Part shown: in pieces, positions 33,611-42,155 of the stretch
Layout of the letters: the number at the start of each line of letters is the position of its first letter
How positions within the stretch are numbered: position 1 is the stretch's first letter
Assembly: GCF_003116095.1 (NCBI RefSeq)
Contig: NZ_LGRA01000013.1
Coordinates: forward strand, 125,342-189,341
Length of the DNA: 64,000 nucleotides
From: Azospirillum sp. TSO35-2
GTDB lineage: Bacteria > Pseudomonadota > Alphaproteobacteria > Azospirillales > Azospirillaceae
Direction of reading: 5' to 3'
The notes under the pieces: model-generated
Database searches by the model: none
What the model was told of the DNA's origin: nothing
Seen by the model: the letters and a program-made list of their open reading frames with translations, nothing else
Translations under genes and position numbers: made by a program

Positions 33611-34692
33611 TGTGCACGGTTTGCGGATGCGGTGAAGGCGAAACCCGGATCGACGGCGTTGCGGCCGGCGGCGACCATGAACACGGCGACCATGAACACG
33701 TCGGCCCCGACGGCAAGATCTACCGTCACCGCCACGATGCCGGGCACGATCACGGACACGACGGGGGACACGATGGGGGCCACACCCACGCCCCCGGCTA
33801 CCACCACGAGGCGCACCACCACGACGACACCCACGAGCATGTCGGCCCCGACGGCACGGTGTTCCGCCACAGCCACACCGGTCATGACCACCATGAGCAC
33901 CATGAGCATGATCACGGCCATGATCATGACCACACCCATGGCCACGACCATCACCGCCCCGACCGGCCGGACGCCATCGATGGCGGGGCGGCGCTGAACC
34001 AGCCGCGGCTGGTGACGATCGAGCGCGGCATCCTGGCCAAGAACGACGCTCTGGCCGAGGTCAACCGCCGCCGCTTCGCCGGCCGCGGCGTGTTCGTGCT
34101 GAACCTGATGTCCAGCCCCGGCTCGGGCAAGACGACGCTGCTGACCCGCAGCCTGACCGACCTGAAGGGCCGCTTCCCGGTCGCGGTGATCGAGGGCGAC
34201 CAGCAGACCAGCTTCGACGCCGACCGCATCCGCGCCACCGGCACCCCGGCGGTGCAGGTCAACACCGGCAAGGGCTGCCATCTCGACGCCGGCATGGTGG
34301 CCCAGGCGACCGACAAGCTGGCCGCCGACGGCCAGTTCGCCGGCGACGGCGTGCTGTTCGTCGAGAATGTCGGCAACCTGGTCTGCCCGGCCGGCTTCGA
34401 CCTGGGCGAGACGCACCGCGTCGTCGTGCTGTCGGTGACGGAGGGCGAGGACAAGCCCCTGAAATACCCGGCGATGTTCGCCGGCGCCGACCTGCTGATC
34501 GTCAACAAGATCGACCTGCTGCCCTATCTCAGCTTCGACGTCGAGCGCATGATCGGCTACGCCCAGCGCCTGAACCCGTCGCTGGCGGTGATCCAGCTGT
34601 CCGCCACCACCGGCCAGGGGCTGGATGAGTGGTACGACTGGATCGCCGACGGGCTGGCGGAGGTCAAGGCCGCCGCCGCCGTCACCGCCTGA
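33610..34692 (+). CDS. hypB: HypB, nickel-binding GTPase for hydrogenase maturation
   Basis: This 360-residue protein starts MCTVCGCGEGE, the high-affinity CxxCGC nickel motif. A very long His-rich segment (about residues 20-120, more than 35 histidines) can store nickel. The GTPase domain follows: P-loop MSSPGSGKTTLL, metal-site GKGCHLD and NVGNLVCPAGFDLG, and the guanine-specificity motif IVNKIDLL. HypB with HypA inserts nickel into the hydrogenase large subunit. The His-rich part contains a duplicated block, HEHVGPDGKIYRH and HEHVGPDGTVFRH, about 47 residues apart. It is coupled to hupK by TGATG and followed by hypC after 21 bp. No hypA lies nearby. Confidence 0.97.
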   Translation: MCTVCGCGEGETRIDGVAAGGDHEHGDHEHVGPDGKIYRHRHDAGHDHGHDGGHDGGHTHAPGYHHEAHHHDDTHEHVGPDGTVFRHSHTGHDHHEHHEHDHGHDHDHTHGHDHHRPDRPDAIDGGAALNQPRLVTIERGILAKNDALAEVNRRRFAGRGVFVLNLMSSPGSGKTTLLTRSLTDLKGRFPVAVIEGDQQTSFDADRIRATGTPAVQVNTGKGCHLDAGMVAQATDKLAADGQFAGDGVLFVENVGNLVCPAGFDLGETHRVVVLSVTEGEDKPLKYPAMFAGADLLIVNKIDLLPYLSFDVERMIGYAQRLNPSLAVIQLSATTGQGLDEWYDWIADGLAEVKAAAAVTA

Positions 34693-34713
34693 TCGAGAAG
34701 AAGGACCGCCGCC

Positions 34714-34947
34714 ATGTGCCTCGCCGTTCCCGCCCTGGTCACCGCCCTGCTGCCCGACGACCGCGCCACCGTCAGCCTGGGCGGCGTGTCCTCCACCTGC
34801 TCGCTGGAGCTGGTCGACGGCGTCGCGGTCGGCGACTATGTGATCGTCCATGTCGGCTACGCCCTGTCCCGCCTCGACGCGGAGGAGGCGGAGCGCACGC
34901 TGGCCCTGCTCGCCGAGGTCGCGGACGCCGGGGCCGCAGCCGCCTGA
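34714..34947 (+). CDS. hypC: HypC, hydrogenase assembly chaperone
   Basis: This 77-residue protein begins MCLAVPALV, with the functional Cys2. Its OB-fold core GGVSSTCSLELVDGVAVGDYVIVHVGYALSRLD matches HypC in outline. HypC carries the Fe(CN)2CO unit with HypD and then docks on the hydrogenase precursor. A good AGAAGGA ribosome-binding site precedes the ATG. Its usual partner hypD, normally directly downstream, is absent; hypE follows after 70 bp instead. Confidence 0.95.
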   Translation: MCLAVPALVTALLPDDRATVSLGGVSSTCSLELVDGVAVGDYVIVHVGYALSRLDAEEAERTLALLAEVADAGAAAA

Positions 34948-35017
34948 CCACCAGCCCCGCTTCACCTCCAGGCCTGCTTCACCGCCGCCCCTCCCGCCGA
35001 CCATCCCGGACGCCATC

Positions 35018-36064
35018 ATGACCGACCGCCGCCTCTTCGCCCGCAAGCTCGACATCGCACATGGAGCGGTGGACATGACCCATGGGTCGGGCGGCAAGGC
35101 GATGGCCCAGCTGGTGCGCGAGCTGTTCGCCGCCGCCTTCGCCAACCCCTGGCTCGACCAGGGCAACGACCAAGCGGCCTTCGACGTGCCGGGCGGGCGG
35201 ATGGTGATGACGACCGACGGCTTCGTCGTCTCGCCGCTGTTCTTCCCCGGCGGCGACATCGGCTCGCTGGCGGTCCACGGCACGGTCAACGACGTCGCCA
35301 TGGCGGGCGCCGTGCCGCTGCACCTGACCGCCGGCTTCATCATCGAGGAGGGCTTCCCGCTGGCCGACCTGAAGCGGGTGGTCGACAGCATGGCGGCGGC
35401 GGCGCGCGAGGCCGGGGTCGCCATCGTCTCCGGCGACACCAAGGTGGTGGAGCGCGGCAAGGGCGACGGCCTCTTCATCACCACCACCGGCATCGGCATG
35501 GTGCCGCCGGGGGTGGCGCCGTCGGGCGACCGGGCGCGGCCGGGCGACGTCATCCTGGTCAGCGGCACCATGGGCGACCACGGCGTCGCCATCATGTCGA
35601 CCCGCGACAATCTGGGATTCGAGACCGCCATCCGCTCCGACAGCGCGGCGCTGAACGGGCTGGTCGCGGCGATGGTGGCGGCGGTCCCCGACGTCCACAC
35701 GCTGCGCGACCCCACCCGCGGCGGGCTGGCGACGACGCTGAACGAGATCGCGCACCAGTCCGGCGTCGGCATGCGGCTGTCCGAGGCGGCTATCCCGGTG
35801 CGCGCCGAAGTCGCCGCCGCCTGCGAACTGTTGGGTCTGGACGCGCTCTACGCCGCCAACGAGGGTAAACTGATCGCGATCTGCGCCGAAGAGGAGTGCG
35901 ACCGTCTGCTCGCCGCGATGCGCGCCCACCCGTTGGGGGTGGACGCCGCCTGCATCGGCCGTGTGGTCGAGGACCCCCACCGCTTCGTTCAGATGGAGAC
36001 CCGCTTCGGCGGCCGCCGGATCGTCGACTGGCTGACCGGGGAGCAGCTCCCCCGCATCTGCTGA
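35018..36064 (+). CDS. hypE: HypE, carbamoyl dehydratase for cyanide ligand synthesis
   Basis: This 348-residue enzyme has the AIR-synthase-like fold: DMTHGSGGKAM near residue 20, TTDGFVVSPLFFPGGDIG, GTVNDVAMAGA and SGDTKVVERGKGDG. It ends PRIC, and the C-terminal cysteine is the site where HypF attaches a carbamoyl group that HypE dehydrates to a thiocyanate for the iron centre of [NiFe]-hydrogenases. All key features are intact. The ATG at 35018 has only a modest ribosome-binding site (CCCGGACG), but upstream in-frame codons are not conserved. Its partners HypF and HypD are not in the window. Confidence 0.96.
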   Translation: MTDRRLFARKLDIAHGAVDMTHGSGGKAMAQLVRELFAAAFANPWLDQGNDQAAFDVPGGRMVMTTDGFVVSPLFFPGGDIGSLAVHGTVNDVAMAGAVPLHLTAGFIIEEGFPLADLKRVVDSMAAAAREAGVAIVSGDTKVVERGKGDGLFITTTGIGMVPPGVAPSGDRARPGDVILVSGTMGDHGVAIMSTRDNLGFETAIRSDSAALNGLVAAMVAAVPDVHTLRDPTRGGLATTLNEIAHQSGVGMRLSEAAIPVRAEVAAACELLGLDALYAANEGKLIAICAEEECDRLLAAMRAHPLGVDAACIGRVVEDPHRFVQMETRFGGRRIVDWLTGEQLPRIC

Positions 36065-36197
36065 CCGGCTCCGCCGGGCTAACCCGTCCTTTCCAAAAAC
36101 ACCGCCCCGTCGGAAGGACCCCATTCGCGCCCTGGCCGTTGCCTCTCTCGGATGGTCCTATGCTCTGACCCGAGACGATCAGGGACGACGAATTCCG

Positions 36198-36920
36198 ATG
36201 GCATTGTCCAACATCGCTCTTTTGGGCGCTCCCCGTCTGGACCCCGGCCGGCTGGCCGGGACCCGGTCCGCCATGCAGGCGATGGACCGGCTGCCCGGAT
36301 GCCCGCCGCTGCACCGGCACCGCGTGAAGCGTGCCTTCGACATCATCGGTTCGCTGGGGCTGCTTGCCCTGTTCGGGCCGCTGATGCTGGCGGTGGCCTG
36401 GATGGTGGCGCGCGACGGCGGACCGGCGGTGTTCGGCCACCGCCGCATCGGCGCCGACGGCCGCCCCTTCACCTGCCTGAAATTCCGGTCGATGGTGGTC
36501 AACGCCAACGAGGCGCTGGAGCGGCTGCTGGCGACCGACGAGACGGCGCGTGCCGAATGGCTGGCGACGCGCAAGCTGCGCAACGACCCGCGCGTCACCC
36601 GGGTCGGCCGTTTCCTGCGCAAGTCGAGCCTGGACGAGCTGCCGCAGCTGGTCAACGTCCTGCGCGGCGAGATGAGCCTGGTCGGCCCCCGGCCGATCAT
36701 CGACGACGAGGTGCCTTATTACCGCGCCTGCTTCCACTTCTACGCCCGCTGCCGCCCCGGCCTGACCGGGCTGTGGCAGGTCAGCGGCCGCAGCGACGTC
36801 GATTACGTGCGCCGCGTCCAGCTCGACACCGCCTACGTCGTCGGCTGGAGCTTCTGGGCCGACCTCTCCATCATGCTGCGCACGGTGCGCGTCATGGTGA
36901 AGGGCAGCGGCGCCTATTGA
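36198..36920 (+). CDS. undecaprenyl-phosphate sugar transferase (bacterial sugar transferase family)
   Basis: This 240-residue protein has one membrane-associated hairpin helix (about residues 48-70, FDIIGSLGLLALFGPLMLAVA). The catalytic domain of the WbaP/ExoY/PglC family follows: FGHRRIGADGRPFTCLKFRSM, RVGRFLRKSSLDELPQLVNVLRGEMSLVGPRP and YARCRPGLTGLWQVSGRSDVDY (each listed in outline). Such enzymes start exopolysaccharide or O-antigen repeat units by moving a sugar-1-phosphate to undecaprenyl phosphate at the inner membrane. It lacks the N-terminal multi-helix region of full WbaP, so it is of the short ExoY/PglC kind. No other polysaccharide gene is directly adjacent. Confidence 0.93.
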   Translation: MALSNIALLGAPRLDPGRLAGTRSAMQAMDRLPGCPPLHRHRVKRAFDIIGSLGLLALFGPLMLAVAWMVARDGGPAVFGHRRIGADGRPFTCLKFRSMVVNANEALERLLATDETARAEWLATRKLRNDPRVTRVGRFLRKSSLDELPQLVNVLRGEMSLVGPRPIIDDEVPYYRACFHFYARCRPGLTGLWQVSGRSDVDYVRRVQLDTAYVVGWSFWADLSIMLRTVRVMVKGSGAY

Positions 36921-37075
36921 ACACGAGAGCGACGCAGCATCGCCATCCCCCTCGCACCCCCGAAAGCAGCCATCCGTTCACGCCCGCGCGCGTCCCATCC
37001 GGGCGCGCGACAGGGCCGTTCGCACGCCCCATCTGCGGTTTCGGCGCTACCCTCTTGCCGAAATCGGGGCGGACT

Positions 37076-37104
37076 TTGAGAATGGGCGAACGACGTGCTA
37101 GGGT
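37076..37104 (+). promoter_or_regulatory. candidate sigma-70-type promoter for the S41 peptidase gene
   Basis: TTGAGA (37076-37081) and TAGGGT (37099-37104) are 17 bp apart, with a predicted start near 37111. The leader to the ATG at 37187 would be about 76 bases. An upstream 7-bp GC hairpin (about 36984-37009) could terminate the sugar-transferase transcript. Confidence 0.42.
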
Positions 37105-37186
37105 CGCCGCACCGGCGAAACCCCTGGTAAACTGAACGATGCATGCAAGACCGCCGGACGGACCGGCCAGTCAAGAGGGGCCTAGG

Positions 37187-38617
37187 ATGGCGAAGCTGCT
37201 GGGTGCCCTGCTGCTGCTGATGGTGGCGATCGGACCGGCCTGCGCCGTGGCGCCGACCAGCCGTGCCGATACCGTCGCGGCGCTCGACCGCTACCGCGGG
37301 GAGTTCGCGAAGGTCCGTGGCTACGGCTCGCTCTCCACCGCCGACCGCAATTACGTGCTGTTCGCCGACGCGATGCGCCGGGTCCTGACCGAACATGTGA
37401 AGCCCTACGACCCGCAGGTCCTGGTCGACAAGGCGCTGGTCGGCCTTCAGAAGAAGAAGGCGGAAACGCCGAAGGCCGGCGACCGCGCCCTGACCGAAGC
37501 GGCGCTGGACAGCATGCTGGGCTCGCTCGACCCCTATTCCAGCTTCCTCGACGCCGAGCGCTACCGCTATCTGCGCGAACAGACGCAGGGCGAGTTCGGC
37601 GGCCTCGGCATCGAGGTGACGATGGACGAGGAAAGCGGCCTGATCCGCGTCGTCTCCCCCATCGACGGCTCGCCCGCCGCCCGCGCCGGCCTGCGCACCG
37701 GCGACCTGATCACCCGCATCGACGACGTCGCGGTCAAGGGGCTGAACCTGCACGACGCCGTCGCCCGCATGCGCGGGCCGGTCGGCAGCTCGGTGGCGCT
37801 GACCATCCGCCGCCCGCCCTCGACCGAGGCGAACAACCGGGTGTCGCTGACCCGCGCCATCGTGAAGATCCAGCCGGTGCGCTACCGGCTGGAGGGCGAC
37901 GTCGCCTATGTCCGCATCGCCACCTTCAACCAGTCGACCTCGTCGTCGCTGGACGCGGCGATCGAGGACATGCGCCGGCAGGCCAAGGGCCGGCTGGCCG
38001 GCGCCGTGATCGACCTGCGCAACAACCCCGGCGGCCTGCTGGAGCAGGCGGTGCAGGTGGCCGACCGCTTCCTGGGAACGGTGGACATCGTGTCGGTGCG
38101 CGGCCGCGATCCGGAGGAATCCCGCTCCTACCGCGGCACCCCGGGCGACCTGCTGTCCGGCCTGCCGGTGGTGGTGCTGATCAACAGCGGCTCCGCCTCG
38201 GCGTCGGAGATCGTGGCGGGCGCCTTGCAGGACCATCACCGGGCGCTGCTGTTCGGGTCGCGCTCCTACGGCAAGGGATCGGTGCAGACCATCTCCTCGC
38301 TCAGCGCCGACACCGGCATCCGGCTGACCACCGCCCGCTATTACCGTCCGTCAGGCGCGCTGGTCGACTGCTTCGGCGTGTCGCCGAACCTGGAGGTCAA
38401 GCCGACCCACGGCAACACCGAGGAAACCCACCCCGACCCCGCCACCTGCGATCCCAACGCCCCGGTCCCGCCCAAGCCGCGGGTGTGGGCGGCGCCGGAG
38501 ATGTGCCGGGACGTCATGGACAGCCCGCCCAAGCCGGATGACGACCGCCAGTTGGAATGCGCGGTGTCGGCGATCCGCAACCGGCTGATCGGGACGCTGG
38601 CGGGCAGCGGGGACTGA
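37187..38617 (+). CDS. S41 family C-terminal processing peptidase (CtpA-like)
   Basis: This 476-residue protease has an N-terminal signal peptide or anchor (KLLGALLLLMVAIGPACA), and then a helical N-domain with SMLGSLDPYSSFLD. A PDZ domain lies at about 115-190 (GGLGIEVTMDEESGLIRVVSPIDGSPA, DLITRIDDVAVKG). The S41 catalytic domain carries the serine in INSGSASASEIVAGALQ and the lysine in SRSYGKGSVQTI, 25 residues later as in Prc/CtpA. It degrades or trims periplasmic proteins from the C-terminus. The AAGAGGGG ribosome-binding site supports the ATG at 37187 rather than the ATG at 37139. A cysteine-containing C-terminal extension (CFGVSPNLEV to the end) is longer than the minimal family. Confidence 0.93.
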   Translation: MAKLLGALLLLMVAIGPACAVAPTSRADTVAALDRYRGEFAKVRGYGSLSTADRNYVLFADAMRRVLTEHVKPYDPQVLVDKALVGLQKKKAETPKAGDRALTEAALDSMLGSLDPYSSFLDAERYRYLREQTQGEFGGLGIEVTMDEESGLIRVVSPIDGSPAARAGLRTGDLITRIDDVAVKGLNLHDAVARMRGPVGSSVALTIRRPPSTEANNRVSLTRAIVKIQPVRYRLEGDVAYVRIATFNQSTSSSLDAAIEDMRRQAKGRLAGAVIDLRNNPGGLLEQAVQVADRFLGTVDIVSVRGRDPEESRSYRGTPGDLLSGLPVVVLINSGSASASEIVAGALQDHHRALLFGSRSYGKGSVQTISSLSADTGIRLTTARYYRPSGALVDCFGVSPNLEVKPTHGNTEETHPDPATCDPNAPVPPKPRVWAAPEMCRDVMDSPPKPDDDRQLECAVSAIRNRLIGTLAGSGD

Positions 38618-38634
38618 AAACGGTGAGCGACCGT

Positions 38635-38674
38635 TGATCGGGAGGGGATCGCTTGGCGACGCCCCTCCCGATCA
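38635..38674. terminator. bidirectional terminator between the peptidase and MFS genes
   Basis: TGATCGGGAGGGG (38635-38647) pairs perfectly with CCCCTCCCGATCA (38662-38674) around a 14-base loop, a 13-bp stem located between two convergent stop codons. Confidence 0.72.
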
Positions 38675-38677
38675 CCC

Positions 38678-39913
38678 TCAATCCCCGGCGCAGGCCGTCG
38701 CCAGCCGGGCGTTGGTGACACGGTCGTCGAGCAGCGCCGCCCCCCACACCAGGATGCCGCAGAGCGCCAGCGCCGCCCCGACCCAGCCGGTGGAGGTCCA
38801 GCCCCAGCCGGCGGCGATGGCCATGCCGCCCAGCCAGGGGCCGAGCGCGTTGGCGGCGTTGAAGGCGCTGTGGTTGAGTGCGGCGGCCAGGGTCTGCGCG
38901 TCCTCCGCCACGTCCATCAGCCGGGTCTGCAGCGCGGTGCCCAGCCCGCCGCCGCAGCCGATCAGGAAGACCACCGCCGACACCGCCCAGATGTTGCCGG
39001 CGGCCAGCGGGTAGAGCGCCAGCGCGGCGGCGCTCCACAGCAGGATGCCGCCGACCGACGGCATCAGCGCCCGGTCGGCCGCCCAGGCGCAGGCCAGCGT
39101 GCCCACCGTCATGCCGGCGCCGAAGACGGCCAGCACGACCGGCACCATCGCCGGCGACACCTGCGTCACCTCCATCAGGGTCGAGGCGACGTAGGTGTAG
39201 ACGGCGAACAGCCCGCCGAAGCCGATGGCGCCGATGCCCAGCGTCAGCCAGACCTGCCGGCGCTTCAGCGCGCCCAACTCGCGCAGCGGGCTGGATTGCG
39301 GGTGCGGCCGGTCGTTGGGTGCGAAGGCCCAGACCAGGGCGACGGTCAGCAGGGCCAGCAGCCCGACGACGCCGAAGCCCCAGCGCCAGCCCACCGCCTG
39401 CCCGATCCAGTTGGCGAGCGGCACGCCGACGATGGTGGCGATGGTCAGCCCCAGCATGGTGCGCGCCACCGCCTGCGCCCGGCGGTCCGGCGGCACCAGC
39501 GAGGCGGCGACCAGCGAGGCGACGCCGAAATAGGCGCCGTGCGGCAGGCCGCTGAGGAAGCGGAAAGCCAGCATCCAGCCATAGGACGGCGAAAAGGCGC
39601 TCAACACGTTGGCGACGGCGAAGACCGCCATCAGCGCGATCAGCAGGGTCCGTCGTGACAGCCGCGCCGCCAGCACCGCGATCACCGGCGCCCCCACCAC
39701 CACGCCCAGCGCGTAGGCGCTGATGACGTGGCCGGCGGTCGGCTCGTCGATCGACAGGCCGCGGGCGAAGCAGGGCAGCAGGCTCATCGTCGCGAACTCG
39801 GTCGTTCCGATGGCGAAACCACCCATCGCCAACGCCAGGAGCACCAGACCGGGATGGTGGGACGCCGCGAGGTCGTGACGACGCGCGTCGGCGTCGTGCC
39901 CGGCAGAAGGCAT
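38678..39913 (-). CDS. MFS transporter, DHA1 type (AraJ/YdhP-like)
   Basis: This 411-residue inner-membrane transporter has about twelve helices. GFAIGTTEFATMSLLPCFARGL in helix 1 (the GTTEF motif) is diagnostic of the AraJ/SotB/YdhP group of DHA1 exporters. LAARLSRRTLLIALM is the loop 2-3 motif and RFLSGLPHGAYFGVASL is motif C-like. Members export sugars, arabinosides or drugs by proton antiport; the substrate is unknown. GGAGAA precedes the ATG at 39911-39913. It stands alone, convergent with the peptidase gene. Confidence 0.92.
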   Translation of the reverse strand: MPSAGHDADARRHDLAASHHPGLVLLALAMGGFAIGTTEFATMSLLPCFARGLSIDEPTAGHVISAYALGVVVGAPVIAVLAARLSRRTLLIALMAVFAVANVLSAFSPSYGWMLAFRFLSGLPHGAYFGVASLVAASLVPPDRRAQAVARTMLGLTIATIVGVPLANWIGQAVGWRWGFGVVGLLALLTVALVWAFAPNDRPHPQSSPLRELGALKRRQVWLTLGIGAIGFGGLFAVYTYVASTLMEVTQVSPAMVPVVLAVFGAGMTVGTLACAWAADRALMPSVGGILLWSAAALALYPLAAGNIWAVSAVVFLIGCGGGLGTALQTRLMDVAEDAQTLAAALNHSAFNAANALGPWLGGMAIAAGWGWTSTGWVGAALALCGILVWGAALLDDRVTNARLATACAGD

Positions 39914-40065
39914 GGTGATTCTCCGCTGTCGCCGCTGGGAAAAAGGGCCCGGCGGTCGGACGAACGGACGCAACCGGGGACCAACCACGATATTTGCCAA
40001 GGGCACCCCGTGGCAATCGGTCGCAGGCCGTCAATTTCGCGGGTGCGAGATGAACATGGGGCATG

Positions 40066-40100
40066 GCTCGGCCACGGCCGCACGGCCCGGACGGCCGAGC
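40066..40100 (-). terminator. candidate hairpin terminator after the small HTH gene
   Basis: GCTCGGCC (40066-40073) pairs exactly with GGCCGAGC (40093-40100). On the minus strand it lies about 20 bp after the stop of the HTH protein gene. The loop is GC-rich and could add pairing; there is no T-run. Confidence 0.4.
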
Positions 40101-40120
40101 GACCGGATGGCAAAGCCGCG

Positions 40121-40690
40121 TTACAGCAGATCCTTGAACGCGAACTGCGCCGGCGGGTCGGCCCGCTTCGACCGGCGGGGTGGGGACTTGGTCTTCGGCT
40201 CCGCGGATGGTGCGGGGGCCAGCGGGGGCTCGGCCGGGGACGGAGGCTCGGCGACCACCGGCGGGGCGGCCACCGGCGCCGGTGCCGGCTCGGGCGGGGC
40301 GGCGGGCTTGGGGGCTGCGGGCTTGGGGGCCGTCGAGCGTGGGGCGAAGCCGACACCGTCCTTGGCGCGCTGCTTGGCCTTGTCGCGGGCCTGGGCCTCC
40401 GGCGCGTTGGGATCGCCGTCCAGCCATTTGCGGTGCTTGATCACCTCGTTCACCCGGCCCTGGTTCACGCCGAGCTGAAAGGCGATCTCCTGCTGGGTCA
40501 TGCTGGTGGTCTGGTGCAGGTGCAGCACCTCGGCGGCGAGTTCCGGGGTCATCTTGCGCCCGGTCAGGCGCCGCGCCGGGCGGACGGTGCGCTGGCTGCG
40601 GTCGCGCGCCCGCAACCCCTCCAGGATGTCGAGCGCGGCGGTGTTGCCCGCCGCCTTCAGCGCGTCCTCGAACTCCTTCAGCGTCGCCAT
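40121..40690 (-). CDS. small HTH protein with Pro/Ala-rich linker
   Basis: This 189-residue protein has an N-terminal helical region (MATLKEFEDALKAAGN) and an HTH at about 60-90 (TTSMTQQEIAFQLGVNQGRVNEVIKHRKW in outline), of the kind found in small regulators with GVNQGRV recognition helices. The second half is a low-complexity Pro/Ala linker (PKPAAPKPAAPPEPAPAP) followed by a basic patch (PPRRSKRADPP) and a short conserved-looking tail, FAFKDLL. GGAGGG gives a good start at the ATG at 40688-40690. It is likely a DNA-binding protein; targets and effector are unknown. The tail could bind a partner protein. Confidence 0.72.
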   Translation of the reverse strand: MATLKEFEDALKAAGNTAALDILEGLRARDRSQRTVRPARRLTGRKMTPELAAEVLHLHQTTSMTQQEIAFQLGVNQGRVNEVIKHRKWLDGDPNAPEAQARDKAKQRAKDGVGFAPRSTAPKPAAPKPAAPPEPAPAPVAAPPVVAEPPSPAEPPLAPAPSAEPKTKSPPRRSKRADPPAQFAFKDLL

Positions 40691-40971
40691 CAGAACCCTC
40701 CCGCTGTCGCCGACCGGTCCCCGCTGCAACCGACAGGATCACAGATAGTTCGTGGCTTGGCGATGAAAAAGCCATCGGCTGTCCGGGGCTGTCCGGATTC
40801 GCCAGCGCCGGACGCGTCCGGTTTGTCCAAAGCTGTTCACATCTCGGCCACTCCCGTTCAACCCGGCGGGGCACGTTGTTCAAGCGCCGGCGCGATGGTG
40901 GCGGTCGACCGGCCAGGGGCGCGCCCCGGCCACGGCGACCAGAATGACCAAGGCTGAAGGAGCCACGCCCC

Positions 40972-42021
40972 GTGAAGACCTCTCTCCGTGCGTTCGCCAT
41001 CGCGGCCACCCTGTCCGTTTCCGCCATCGCCCTGACGAGCATTGCGGCATCCGGCACCGCCCAGGCCGGCGCGACCTTCGACGGCGTGAAGCAGAAGGGT
41101 TACGTCCAGTGCGGCGTCAACCTGGGCCTCTACGGCTTCTCGGCCCCCGACGACAAGGGCAAGTGGTCGGGCCTGGACGTCGACGTCTGCCGCGCGGTCG
41201 CCGCCGCCATGTTCGGCGACGCGGAGAAGGTGAAGTACACGCCGCTGTCGGCGCAGCAGCGCCTGCCGGCGCTCCAGTCCGGCGAGATCGACATCCTGGC
41301 GCGCAACACCACCCGCACGCTGACCCGCGACACCGCCAACGGCCTGAACTTCGCACCCACCAACTATTTCGACGGCCAGGGCTTCATGGTGGCGGCCAAG
41401 CTGGGGCTGAAGAGCGCCAAGCAGTTGAACGGCGCCACCGTCTGCGTGCTGCCCGGCACCACGACCGAGCAGAACGTCTCCGACTATTTCCGCGCCAACA
41501 AGATGACCTTCAAGCCGGTCGTCATCGAGAAGAACGAGGAGCTGCACAAGGCCTTCTTCGGCGGCCGTTGCGACGCGCTGACGTCGGACGCCTCGCAGCT
41601 CGCCGCCATCCGCGCGGCCGAGACGCAGAACCCCGCCGACTACGTCATCCTGCCCGAGCTGATCTCCAAGGAGCCGCTGTCCCCGGCGATCCGCCAGGGC
41701 GACGAGGATTGGACCAACTTGGTGACCTGGGCCTTCTACGCCATGGTCCAGGCCGAGGAGAAGGGCATCACCTCGGAGACGGTCGACGCCGCCATGACCT
41801 CCCCCGACCCCGACGTGAAGCGCCTGCTGGGCGTCACCGCCGGCAACGGCAAGGCGCTGGGCGTCGAGGAGAACTGGGCCTTCAACATCGTCAAGCAGGT
41901 CGGCAACTACGGCCAGAGCTATGAGCGCAACGTCGGCGCCGGCTCCAAGCTGAAGATGCCGCGCGGCCAGAACGCGCTCTACACCGAAGGCGGCCTGATG
42001 TACGCCCCGCCGCTGAAGTAA
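40972..42021 (+). CDS. aapJ: AapJ, general L-amino acid ABC transporter substrate-binding protein
   Basis: This 349-residue periplasmic binding protein has a signal peptide ending TAQAGA. The family 3 ligand-binding fold follows: GYVQCGVNLGLYGFSAPDDKG, GLDVDVCRAVAAAMFGD and RNTTRTLTRDT, and the C-terminus NALYTEGGLMYAPPLK is typical of AapJ. It collects many L-amino acids for the AapQMP transporter. The start is a GTG at 40972 behind a strong AAGGAG. The downstream permease genes are separated by a palindromic element, which may allow the binding protein to be made in excess. Confidence 0.95.
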   Translation: MKTSLRAFAIAATLSVSAIALTSIAASGTAQAGATFDGVKQKGYVQCGVNLGLYGFSAPDDKGKWSGLDVDVCRAVAAAMFGDAEKVKYTPLSAQQRLPALQSGEIDILARNTTRTLTRDTANGLNFAPTNYFDGQGFMVAAKLGLKSAKQLNGATVCVLPGTTTEQNVSDYFRANKMTFKPVVIEKNEELHKAFFGGRCDALTSDASQLAAIRAAETQNPADYVILPELISKEPLSPAIRQGDEDWTNLVTWAFYAMVQAEEKGITSETVDAAMTSPDPDVKRLLGVTAGNGKALGVEENWAFNIVKQVGNYGQSYERNVGAGSKLKMPRGQNALYTEGGLMYAPPLK

Positions 42022-42031
42022 GGCCGCGCAT

Positions 42032-42115
42032 TGCCCCCACCCTAACCTCCCCCGCTGGGCGGGGGAGGGGATCTCTCCCTCCCCTGCGGAGCGGGGGAGG
42101 GTCGGGGTGGGGGCA
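42032..42115. repeat. intergenic palindromic element, copy 3
   Basis: This shortest copy (84 bp) begins TGCCCCCACCCTAACCTCCC and ends GGTGGGGGCA as its inverted mate. Internal hairpins are CCTCCCCCGC-TGG-GCGGGGGAGG and CCTCCCCTGC-GGA-GCGGGGGAGG. It lies between aapJ and aapQ. Confidence 0.82.
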
Positions 42116-42155
42116 AGTGTCCGCCACGCCTCACTCCCCCGCACGGAGCATCATC

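Noticed and set aside
38514..41057. Long minus-strand frame across the MFS transporter and HTH genes
   Set aside because: It is a different frame from the real MFS and HTH genes and has the Arg/Gly/Pro-rich composition of a shadow frame.
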